Shown piece after piece: positions 9,316 through 17,168 of a stretch of 64,000 nucleotides of DNA (position 1 is the first letter of the stretch; every line of letters starts with the position of its first letter). Below the pieces are notes generated by a model. That model did not search any database, had not been told where the DNA came from, and saw nothing but the letters and a program-made list of their open reading frames with translations. The position numbers and the translations under genes are program-made. The stretch comes from Anaerolineales bacterium. GTDB taxonomy: Bacteria; Chloroflexota; Anaerolineae; Anaerolineales; E44-bin32. Location: positions 1-64,000 of the forward strand of contig JAFGNH010000073.1 in NCBI GenBank assembly GCA_016927115.1, read 5' to 3'.

Positions 9316-9813
9316 ATGAGAAAAAGATGGTTCTTGCTGCTGGTTGTAATGGTTTTTGCTTTAAGCAGCAGTCTTGTGACAGGGCCGTAGAGTTCTGCTG
9401 GTGAGGCTAATACCTGTTACTCCGAACAGAATCTCACAGAGGAGGAATGTGATAACGCAGGGAAGCATACGTACACAGTGACTGGAAGTTCTGAAGGGAT
9501 TGGCAATACGGAATGTGCATTTGAAAATGGCAGTGCATACCTTCAGGATACAGCCACTGTTACAATTCAATTTTCCGGCAATGGCTCCATGGTTCTTGAT
9601 CACCCGGAACAAGAGATCTGGGATGAAACTGTCCATCAATTTACACGTACTTCTGAAAACACATATACACTCGAGGCAATATATGATGGTATGGATGTGC
9701 AATGGACGATTGTTTTTGAGTGGTGGGGATATCAGGAACAGATGGAATTGACCTATGACTGTGCCGCAGGGATATGTGGATGCAGTTCCAGTTTTGAGAA
9801 TCGTCTCAGATAA
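9316..9813 (+). pseudogene. Small exported protein gene interrupted by an in-frame TAG
   Basis: AAGGAAGG precedes an ATG that opens a clean signal peptide (MRKRWFLLLVVMVFALSSS). A TAG at 9388-9390 stops translation after 24 codons. The same frame then continues for 141 codons to 9813, with cysteine-containing extracellular-type sequence: ANTCYSEQNLTEEECDNAG, TYTVTGSSEGIG, and a C-terminal DCAAGICGCSSS. The reading frame on both sides of the TAG is plainly one protein; CAG (Gln) to TAG is the simplest change. Most likely a recently inactivated gene (or a sequencing error). Function unknown. Confidence 0.7.
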
Positions 9814-10011
9814 GAGAGCGGGTTTTTTATGTCCAGTGAAGGTAATACCTACCGCCTGTACATATCCTGGAGGAGTGAAGGTCTGCTTGAACTCCCGGGT
9901 CTGTAGTCGTAGAGTGAAGACAGCAGGACACTCACATCCAACATTACCCACTGTATGCTGCAGCAAAAGCATCCAGTTCATCCGTCCAATAGAATCCGGA
10001 ACAGGAGGATC

Positions 10012-10953
10012 ATGAACCACCGAATGCTTCTTTTATTTATGCTGGCAGTGACGATTCTCAGTTCCTGTGGACCTCTGTCCAGTATTGAGGCTGAAATGCT
10101 GGATCCCACACCACGGATTGCTATTCTCTCTGCCTTTTCACCTGAACTGAAGGGTTTTCGGAAAGCACTGGATCTTGAGCATACCTATGTTATAAACGGC
10201 CGTTCGTTCTACACCGGCACGCTGGCGGGGCAGGATGTGGTGCTGACGCTCAGTGGAGTGAGTATGGTCAATGCCGCCATGACTGCTCAAGTGGTAATTG
10301 ACAACTTTGAGGTGGAAGCACTGATATTCTCAGGGATTGCTGGAGGCGTGAATCCGGGTCTTTCTATAGGAGATGTGGTTGTACCAGCACAGTGGGGGCA
10401 GTATCAGGAGCAGCTGTTTGCCAGGGAATCCGGGGAAAGCTGGGAGATCGGTTCTCATTCTGCTGATTTTGGTAATTACGGGATGATGTTTCCACAACCT
10501 GTATCTGTCACTCGTGCGGGGAGCAGCCCGGATTCGGAACAGGAGCGTTTCTGGTTTCCTGTCGCACCGGACATGCTGGAAGCGGCAAGATTGCTTGCCG
10601 GGAAGGTGGATCTGGAAGATTGTGGACTGTTGGGGAAATGCCTAAATAACATGCCTGAACTCGTTGTGGGTGGAAACGGTGTGAGCGGACCAACGTTTGT
10701 GGATAACAAGGCATACCGCACCTGGGTGTGGGATACCTTTCAGGCAGACGCATTGGATATGGAAAGTGCAGCCGTTGCGCACGTTGCCTATGTAAACGAT
10801 GTCCCTTTCCTTGTGTTCCGTTCGTTATCGGATCTGGCGGGCGGCGGGCCAGGGGAGAATGAAATCGATATCTTCTTTCAACTGGCGGCGGAGAATTCTG
10901 CCCGGGTTGTACTGGCCTTTCTGGAGGTATGGGAAATGCCGATGGATCCCTAG
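10012..10953 (+). CDS. Lipoprotein nucleoside phosphorylase / MTA-SAH nucleosidase-like protein
   Basis: A 313-residue protein beginning with a lipoprotein signal (MLLLFMLAVTILSSC, lipid Cys19). It is followed by a phosphorylase-superfamily (PNP_UDP_1) fold: IAILSAFSPELKGF, VVLTLSGVSMVNAAMTAQ, ALIFSGIAGGVNPGLSIGDVV, and C-terminal DMESAAVAHVAYVNDVPFLVFRSLSD, in which the Met-Glu-Ser and Arg/Ser/Asp region match the substrate and catalytic residues of the MTA/SAH nucleosidase branch. The family is normally cytoplasmic; here the enzyme would be exported and membrane anchored, suggesting salvage of external nucleosides or purines. GGAGG lies 5 nt before the ATG. A segment (~120-215) has insertions relative to short nucleosidases, as in secreted plant/bacterial homologues. 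Confidence 0.82.
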   Translation: MNHRMLLLFMLAVTILSSCGPLSSIEAEMLDPTPRIAILSAFSPELKGFRKALDLEHTYVINGRSFYTGTLAGQDVVLTLSGVSMVNAAMTAQVVIDNFEVEALIFSGIAGGVNPGLSIGDVVVPAQWGQYQEQLFARESGESWEIGSHSADFGNYGMMFPQPVSVTRAGSSPDSEQERFWFPVAPDMLEAARLLAGKVDLEDCGLLGKCLNNMPELVVGGNGVSGPTFVDNKAYRTWVWDTFQADALDMESAAVAHVAYVNDVPFLVFRSLSDLAGGGPGENEIDIFFQLAAENSARVVLAFLEVWEMPMDP

Positions 10954-11118
10954 AAGGTCGGTCAGGTAATCTGTACTTGCGGTTGGACAGGTCTTGTTTT
11001 ATGCTGTTTTCATAAGGTATTAATTCTCCATTATCCGACACGTTTGAGATACACGTTCATTAATCCCTTCCATCGCAGATTATTCGTTCATCTCTCAAGA
11101 GGAGAGGGAGGTTTGAGG

Positions 11119-11880
11119 ATGAGGAAGGAAATTATTTGGTCCATGCTTTTCTTGCTGCTTGCGGTAATGAGCTGCAATATACCAGGCTGCAGCCCCGACA
11201 CTGGTGGTCAATCGGGAATCGCAACTGTTGAAACACAGAGCACACGCCCTCACGTGGAGGAGACGTATGTGGATGAAGTGCCGGGCGCTGAGATTACGAT
11301 TGCCCCGACAACATCCACCGAGACGGAAGCGGCTGTGACAGATGAGCCGACAGAAGAGATGGCTGTAGAGCCCTCGGGACCGTGTACGATCGTTTCCAGT
11401 GAAGGGTTGACCGTGTACACACGGCCGAGTACAGAGGCAGAAGTGTTTGGGCCGCTTGGTTCCGGGATGGAAGTGGAAGCAACGGCACAAACAGCTGATG
11501 GCTGGTGGGGATTCGATCCCGGTGTGGCACAGGCTGCCAATATGGGGGTTTTCCGCTATCGCTGGATCGAGGATGGACCGTCCCTCGCGCTGACCGGCGG
11601 CTGCAGCACACTTCCTGTTGTCGCAGGGCCTGCTCCTGGATTCTGTTTTATGATGCCGATGGGCGATGTTCCTGTGATGGTTGAACCATATGAAACGGCC
11701 GCTCTATTGGCAACAATGTCAGCCGGTGATTATACAGCTGTTACCGGGAGGACAGCGGACGGCTGGATCCGGCTTGATCTGGCCGTGGGCAACCTTGAAC
11801 TGGAGGGAACCGGCTGGATGGCAGCCTCCTACCTCAATGTGAACGGCCCGTGTGAGTCGATCCCGGATGTAGTTCCTTGA
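11119..11880 (+). CDS. Lipoprotein with two SH3b-like repeats
   Basis: A 253-residue lipoprotein: signal peptide with lipid Cys at residue ~19 (FLLLAVMSC), then a Thr/Glu-rich low-complexity linker (~30-85), then two bacterial SH3-like units. Each contains a 'VYTRPSTEAEVFGPL' / 'VMVEPYETAALLATM' strand pair followed by 'TADGWWGFD' / 'TADGWIRLD'. Such domains bind cell wall or other extracellular ligands. The start at 11119 follows GGGAGG; an in-frame ATG at 11044 has no ribosome site. No enzymatic motif is present. Confidence 0.75.
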   Translation: MRKEIIWSMLFLLLAVMSCNIPGCSPDTGGQSGIATVETQSTRPHVEETYVDEVPGAEITIAPTTSTETEAAVTDEPTEEMAVEPSGPCTIVSSEGLTVYTRPSTEAEVFGPLGSGMEVEATAQTADGWWGFDPGVAQAANMGVFRYRWIEDGPSLALTGGCSTLPVVAGPAPGFCFMMPMGDVPVMVEPYETAALLATMSAGDYTAVTGRTADGWIRLDLAVGNLELEGTGWMAASYLNVNGPCESIPDVVP

Positions 11881-11927
11881 TGTGAAATTTCCGGTGATGA
11901 GCAGCAATCGAAAGTAACGAGTGCCCT

Positions 11928-12650
11928 GTGGAGATTCAATATCTCAACTGTTTTTCCTGTACTGCCAGATTTCCTGTTCACTTGAAAACAGGAGGGACTG
12001 CAATTCTCATTAATACAGGATCCGAGCTTTTACTGGTCGATACGGGTCCTGGAACGATGGACTATATCCGGATACCGCTGGTATTGAGGACTTTTCAGCT
12101 GGCCACCTATGTGCCGCTGGATCCGGAAGAAGCTGCAGTCAGGCAGATAATCAGGCTGGGATATCAGCCGGAAGATGTGCACCATATTATTCTGACCCAC
12201 ATGCATTTTGATCATTGCGGCGGCCTGCCGGATTTCCCGGATGCAATAGTTCATGTTTTTCGCAAGGAGCTGGAGGCATTTAACGGTTTGTACAGGCATT
12301 GGATGGATCTGGCGTATGTACGCCGGCATGCTGCCCATTCCCCGAAATTTGAGCTGTATGATCCTGGTGAGGAACAATGGATGGGTTTCGATGCAGTTCG
12401 CATTCGTGTGGAGCCTGAAATGTATTTAATCCCACTGCATGGGCATACTGTAGGGCACTGCGGCGTCGTCATACGGTCTGAAACGGGTTGGGTATTCCAT
12501 TTGGGCGACGCTGCGCCGGCGGGCTTTGACCGGTCCTTTCCAGCCTGGATGGAGCAGGCCGTGCTAGGCCCACATCTGGTGCGCCTGGATGATTTTCGGC
12601 TGTCTCATCCCGAGATAAAAATATCAACCGGTCATATGCTGTTGGAATAA
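11928..12650 (+). CDS. MBL-fold metallohydrolase
   Basis: A 240-residue metallo-beta-lactamase-fold hydrolase starting at GTG. The metal site is complete: THMHFDHCGG (His91, His93, Asp95, His96), PLHGHTVGHCG (His ~173) and HLGDAAP (bridging Asp ~191), with a final His near the C terminus (STGHMLLE). This resembles lactonase/AttM-like or generic metal-dependent hydrolases; the substrate cannot be inferred. No signal peptide, so cytoplasmic. The GTG start is the only in-frame start before the first strand. Confidence 0.85.
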   Translation: MEIQYLNCFSCTARFPVHLKTGGTAILINTGSELLLVDTGPGTMDYIRIPLVLRTFQLATYVPLDPEEAAVRQIIRLGYQPEDVHHIILTHMHFDHCGGLPDFPDAIVHVFRKELEAFNGLYRHWMDLAYVRRHAAHSPKFELYDPGEEQWMGFDAVRIRVEPEMYLIPLHGHTVGHCGVVIRSETGWVFHLGDAAPAGFDRSFPAWMEQAVLGPHLVRLDDFRLSHPEIKISTGHMLLE

Positions 12651-12863
12651 AATCACGGCAAGGTTTCCCCGGGATGACTGCCTGGCAGGGGCAGGTTCCA
12701 ATGAATCTCTCGAAAACAGGACAGATATGTAAAAAACAAGTCGTGCAGTAAAAGAATGTCTGGAACCTGCCCGTACACGCCCCGGGAACATGAGGCGTAC
12801 TTTTCGAGCTCTTGTGCTACAGTTGTTCAGACTGCCATGGTAGATGTATTTAAGGAGGGAAAT

Positions 12864-13706
12864 ATGAGAATACGTAATGCATTTGGCCTGTTCTGTGTTG
12901 TGTCGATATTCCTTCTTTCAGCCTGTTCACAAACCAATTCAGCTGAAAATCAACAAGGTGAAACCAGCTCCGGGGATACATCTCGAACTGCAGTGCCTGC
13001 TTTGGAAACGCCTGCACCAATTTCTCCAACCCCCACATACCCTCCTGCAGAGCTGGTTGAGATTATGCCGGATTGGTTCCAGTATACGAATTACCGCCTT
13101 GGTTTCACCATGGAGATTCCACGCCTGATGTACCGGCATGACGCCGGCTGCTATTGGAAGGAGGAGGATGGCGATTCGTCTTTCAGGCCACAAGGCGGCT
13201 TAATGCCTGTTGTGGTCGTTGAGGGAGAAAACCGTGTTTACATTACCAGCAAGTATCTGATGTATCTGATCGAGCCGACACAGATCCCATCCGGGGCTGG
13301 ATACCGCTATGAGTATGGCGGCTGCGATATGCGTCCTGCCAGTGTGGAAGTGCTTGAGGAGGATGAAAATACCAGCTTCAGATGGGTGATTGCTGTGTGG
13401 CCTGTCGAAACTGACGAAGATCTGGAGATGTTAGTTGATGCGTATTACGATCCTTGCTACACGGTTGGTGAAATGGAACTGGATGAAGAGCTGGGTTATT
13501 ACAGGGTAAAAATGGTAGGGGATGGCAAACCGCCGGAAGAATCTGAGTGTCTTGTCAATTTCGGCTACACAATTAATTACTCACCGGAAATTGGTATCGC
13601 TGCAACCTGGTATCAGGGGCAGAGCATTCACTTTGCGGAAAATGCAATGAACGACCCGTCTTTTGATGCACGTATGCGTGACAGTTTCCGGTTTCTTACG
13701 CCATAA
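12864..13706 (+). CDS. Lipoprotein of unknown function
   Basis: 280 residues. AAGGAGG lies 7 nt before ATG 12864; the longer frame from 12756 lacks a ribosome site. Signal peptide MRIRNAFGLFCVVSIFLLSAC with lipid Cys21, then a Ser/Thr/Pro-rich linker ending in repeated 'PTPTYPP', then a ~220-residue domain beginning YTNYRLGFTMEIPRLMYR, which resembles the 'YGFSFEYP' opening of surface lipoprotein domains of the PsbP-like/DUF type. Four Cys residues could form disulfides. Not recognised as an enzyme. Confidence 0.7.
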   Translation: MRIRNAFGLFCVVSIFLLSACSQTNSAENQQGETSSGDTSRTAVPALETPAPISPTPTYPPAELVEIMPDWFQYTNYRLGFTMEIPRLMYRHDAGCYWKEEDGDSSFRPQGGLMPVVVVEGENRVYITSKYLMYLIEPTQIPSGAGYRYEYGGCDMRPASVEVLEEDENTSFRWVIAVWPVETDEDLEMLVDAYYDPCYTVGEMELDEELGYYRVKMVGDGKPPEESECLVNFGYTINYSPEIGIAATWYQGQSIHFAENAMNDPSFDARMRDSFRFLTP

Positions 13707-13761
13707 CCAATAAAGATTTCTTTGAGAAAAGCCCTGAAATTCCAGGGAGGATTGCCGGATC

Positions 13762-14022
13762 ATGAACCCAGACTTGGCTGCTGCGCTGATTCTATTATCA
13801 CTGCTGTCTCTTACTGCTGCATCCAGTTTAGGTTCCCCTGCTGCATCCAGTACTCCAGCGGCTATCACAGATATACTCTCGCTCTAGTGTCAAAGCCATC
13901 TATGGGGGGGGCACTACCCGGGTGCGTTCGCTGTTCACGCCCTGATATACCAGCGTGATTTCAATGATCCCAGAATTGACAGCAGTGTGTACGGTTTCCA
14001 CTGTATGATGGATGGGGAATAG
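13762..14022 (+). pseudogene. Short exported protein remnant with in-frame TAG
   Basis: GGGAGG (13745-13750) precedes an ATG opening a signal-peptide-like start (MNPDLAAALILLSLLSLTA, Ala/Ser-rich cleavage region). A TAG at 13885-13887 interrupts after 41 codons. The same frame then runs on as CQSHLWGGHYPGAFAVHAL and IYQRDFNDPRIDSSVYGFH to a TAG at 14020-14022. Coding-like character on both sides in one frame suggests a gene broken by a nonsense change; it may also be truncated at the 3' end, since only ~86 codons remain. Less certain than the similar gene at 9316. Confidence 0.45.
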
Positions 14023-14052
14023 AAATTTGGCTGCCGACTATTATCTTGAAGA

Positions 14053-14084
14053 TCCCCGCAGCCAATTCTTCCTGGCTGCGGGGA
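14053..14084. terminator. Terminator-like hairpin
   Basis: A perfect 12-bp G+C-rich stem (14053-14064 with 14073-14084) and an 8-nt loop lie 11 nt beyond the stop of the minus-strand lipoprotein gene and just downstream of the plus-strand remnant. The U-tract is poor on both strands, so the strength is uncertain. Confidence 0.55.
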
Positions 14085-14095
14085 CTGAGATTTTA

Positions 14096-15514
14096 CTACT
14101 GAATCTCGAACACATGAATGATGGATTTAGCGTCATCCTGGCGGACAAGACGTTCCATAACGAATAAATACCCATGCTCCCTGTCGAATGCAGTTGCGCC
14201 AAGGAAATCGCGTTTATATATTTCCACATCGAGTTCGGGATCAAACAGATATTCCTGAAGACTCATGGTTGCATACGGCTGGGGTTCCCAGGTTTCGATC
14301 TGCCCCAGGGCGACCGCTGCCAGCTCTGAGGGGTTGAAAAATATTATCTGTGCTTCGAAATCCTCTGCCCAGAAACCACGGTTGTCATAGGGATAGGGTG
14401 GTACTTCAGGACAGGTCGGGGGTTCCTGCTCATCACAGCCCCACACGAATACAACCCCGTTGGAAAATCCATACCAGGAGCGCCCAACCGCCTTCGTACC
14501 TGAAAAAATGACTGCGGAACTGGAATCTGCAGTCAGCCAGGATCCTCCAAACCAGTGGTCAGCCTGTTGATATCCGTTCATCTGCATGGTCTCATCGAAG
14601 ACCATGGTGTCCGGGCTGAATTCCGTGTCGGGTGTCCCATACAGCAGCAGTGGCGTGATCGTCTCCAGTGTGGCATCGGCAGGCGGGGGATTCCCATCGA
14701 GCCAGGGGGCGTAGGCAAACAGTGTTGGCCCGGCGCCACCCCAAAGCCCTTCACGGAAGCGCCCGCTTGCCAGACGCAGCCCAGGGGTATAGGTATCAGC
14801 CCATTCCTGAGGGATTTCGAAGATATAGTCATTCGAGACGTAATTTGTTAAGGAGCCGAAATTCCAGGGGCCTGCAGCCTGCGGATGTGTCAGATCCAGT
14901 TCACTCCAGCCGTGGGAAGTCTCAAAGTACTGCAAATGCTGGCCAAAAGTGAAATACAGTTTATCCGAGGTCTGGCCTTGCTGTGCGGGGAGGTATTCCA
15001 GGCCTGCCACTGGTATGACCATGTCCTGCGCGCGGTAAATCCCACCGCTGATATCAGCGAAGGGTTGCAGTATTTCCGCTGTATTTAATTCCTCGACGCT
15101 CGTGGAAATGACGGGGACGGGGATGGAAATTTCGGAAACCTGCAGATATTGATCGTGGCCGAATCCAAACAGAGAACCTGTGTATTCGTCGGATCCCCCT
15201 GGATCTCCAGCCGGGTAGTAGGTAAGACCCTGACCGCTGTATTGCCATGAATCTTCTTCGTCCAGGTCCGGGAGCCGGAATGCACCAACGTAGATCAGGT
15301 CCTCGGGCTGGAGGAGATCCACCTGTTCAATGTCGATATCCGGTGCCGGCTGCTGAAGGGCTGGTTCGTTTTGTGCTTCCGGTTGTTCAGCAGAATCCGG
15401 GGCAGCTGATACTGCCTCTTCAATATCGGGTGGTGGTTCATCCCCTGGGAAATTGCAGGCAAATATCGCAAACCACAGTAGAAACAGGACCAATACAGGA
15501 GTCTTTTTGACCAT
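14096..15514 (-). CDS. Large lipoprotein of unknown function
   Basis: 472 residues. The start at 15514 follows AAGGAGA; the frame is open further upstream without a ribosome site. Lipobox WFAIFAC (Cys20), then an acidic/proline/glutamine linker to ~70. The mature part is rich in aromatic residues and short strands ('EDLIYVGAFRLPDLDEED', 'LFGFGHDQYLQVSEI', 'WFGGSWLTADSSSAVIFSG'), suggesting a beta-propeller-like surface domain; the final segment refers to the same pattern (GYLFVMERL, IIHVFEI). No catalytic motif identified. Probably monocistronic, followed by a hairpin. Confidence 0.72.
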   Translation of the reverse strand: MVKKTPVLVLFLLWFAIFACNFPGDEPPPDIEEAVSAAPDSAEQPEAQNEPALQQPAPDIDIEQVDLLQPEDLIYVGAFRLPDLDEEDSWQYSGQGLTYYPAGDPGGSDEYTGSLFGFGHDQYLQVSEISIPVPVISTSVEELNTAEILQPFADISGGIYRAQDMVIPVAGLEYLPAQQGQTSDKLYFTFGQHLQYFETSHGWSELDLTHPQAAGPWNFGSLTNYVSNDYIFEIPQEWADTYTPGLRLASGRFREGLWGGAGPTLFAYAPWLDGNPPPADATLETITPLLLYGTPDTEFSPDTMVFDETMQMNGYQQADHWFGGSWLTADSSSAVIFSGTKAVGRSWYGFSNGVVFVWGCDEQEPPTCPEVPPYPYDNRGFWAEDFEAQIIFFNPSELAAVALGQIETWEPQPYATMSLQEYLFDPELDVEIYKRDFLGATAFDREHGYLFVMERLVRQDDAKSIIHVFEIQ

Positions 15515-16036
15515 ATTATTTCTCCTTCCACGGATCGTGACATGCCTGTAGAGCATGTTGATTCAAGTTGTTTATAGAGAGTTTCTTTCTGGATGGTATG
15601 ACGTCGGTGAGAGTGTTTTTGATGCTAAACTATACCGTATTTATAAAGCCGCACACAAGCAGCCGGTCTTATGGTAAATTGCCTGGAAGCGTATGATTTT
15701 CCATGTTGTTCCCCAGCCTGTGTGGATCTTTGTAGGATACGAACTCTCAGGAGCCTGTATGAAAAATGAACCTGCTCCAGAACAGAAAAATCAAGTCTTC
15801 CGTGATTTTGACGCATAGCATACTCCCGGGTGCGCGCTGGGGATCATGAAGGGAGCACAGCTTCTCCAAAGCAGAGGTTTTGGATTTACCAATCTTGAAC
15901 ACGGGATCACGATCATGCTGGATACGGCCTTCCCGGTGACAGTAATGGCCAGGCAATCTACTATCTTTACAGTGGTGATGCTTGCTGCATGCGGTATGCA
16001 CTCACTGGATGCTGATATCCGGACTGTGCTGTGAAT
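15515..16036. other. Intergenic region without a recognisable gene
   Basis: 522 bases between the lipoprotein start and the end of the GGDEF gene. Besides the lipoprotein gene's ribosome site, only short low-quality frames occur (for example 15846-16034 plus strand, no ribosome site). No hairpin, RNA gene or repeat was noticed. Confidence 0.4.
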
Positions 16037-17074
16037 TTAATCGGACACATCGTGTCCTCGTTTTGCGCGATACATATTCTCATCCGCTTCCCTTAGCAAA
16101 TTCGCTAACGGTGCTGGTTTCTCGGCAGTACTCGCCCCGAACGAAAGGCAGAGAGGCACTCCCGCATACGCGGCATTGTGCTCCTGGATGATATGCTGGA
16201 GCCGGTGCAGAGCGGTTTCTACTGCTTTTACGTCGGCATTGGCCAGGAGCACGGCAAATTCATCGCCGCCGATGCGTGCGACGATATCTTCGGTACGAAA
16301 GGTGGCGGTCAGTACCTGTGCAACGCGTTTAAGCAGGGTATCCCCGACGATATGTCCCTCGTGATCGTTCGTCTTTTTCAGATGATCCACATCAGCCATC
16401 ACGATACTGATGGGGAACTGCCGCCCGCGTTCGAGGCGTGCCATCTCTTCTTCAAAAAAACCGCGATTATACAAACCGGTCAGCGCATCATGCATGCTCA
16501 TGTATCTCAGTTCCTGTTCCACCCGCTTTCTCGCACTGATGTCCTCCGCCACGGCGCGGCATTCCTCCTCATTCTCGGAAATCCGTGCTTCGATTTCTAA
16601 ATAGAGCGGTTCGTTCCCTTCCTTCAGGAGTGTTACCTCACAGGTTTCTTTTGAGCGGTTCTCGAATATTTTTTTCAGGAATGCGTTAAATGAAAGGAAG
16701 GAATCAGGGGAGATGAACTGCCCGAAGCGCCGCATTTTCAGATTGGTACGTTCGACACCGAGTAAATGCGCCCCTTTCAGGTTCACCTGAAGGATTTTTC
16801 CGGTGCGATCCAGCGTAAAATAACCCACCTTGGCGAAATCGTACAGGTTGGTGTATTCACGCAGAGTTGCCTCCAGCTCTGCCCGCGCTTTTATCAACTC
16901 CTCGTTCTGCATCTCCAGTTCAATCTGGTGTACCTCGAGTTCATGGAAGAGACGACGGATGTCCATATCCGACGCCTCAGGAGGCGTGGTTTCCTTCTTG
17001 CGCTTGCTCAATATTTTTTCTGCACGGCGGCGCTGTTCGGCGGCATCCAGAGACTCGGTTTGTTTCTTTCTCAT
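16037..17074 (-). CDS. PAS-GGDEF diguanylate cyclase
   Basis: 345 residues. Residues 1-75 are basic then coiled coil (ELEVHQIELEMQNEELIKARAELE), ~76-183 are a PAS domain (LYDFAKVGYFTLDRTGKILQ...), ~190-340 the GGDEF domain. The active-site motif is intact (IGGDEF, 269-273) and an inhibitory I-site RTED (260-263) sits the canonical five residues upstream, so the enzyme should make c-di-GMP from GTP and be product-inhibited. No membrane segment: a cytoplasmic sensor. It lies 94 nt downstream of the CheB-CheR-PAS gene on the same strand, so the two are probably cotranscribed. Confidence 0.93.
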   Translation of the reverse strand: MRKKQTESLDAAEQRRRAEKILSKRKKETTPPEASDMDIRRLFHELEVHQIELEMQNEELIKARAELEATLREYTNLYDFAKVGYFTLDRTGKILQVNLKGAHLLGVERTNLKMRRFGQFISPDSFLSFNAFLKKIFENRSKETCEVTLLKEGNEPLYLEIEARISENEEECRAVAEDISARKRVEQELRYMSMHDALTGLYNRGFFEEEMARLERGRQFPISIVMADVDHLKKTNDHEGHIVGDTLLKRVAQVLTATFRTEDIVARIGGDEFAVLLANADVKAVETALHRLQHIIQEHNAAYAGVPLCLSFGASTAEKPAPLANLLREADENMYRAKRGHDVSD

Positions 17075-17168
17075 GGTTGAATCTTCCTCGGGTTTCTGTT
17101 ATCTATTTGAAGCACCCACGCAGCAAAGCAGAGGGGGCGAAGATTTCGGAAGTCTGATAAATCACAAT

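Noticed and set aside
9388-13887. Genome-wide TAG recoding (for example pyrrolysine)
   Set aside because: Two exported genes have in-frame TAG, but TAG ends well-defined genes here (lysY, lysZ, leader 1), and TGA also interrupts a pseudogene; decay is simpler.
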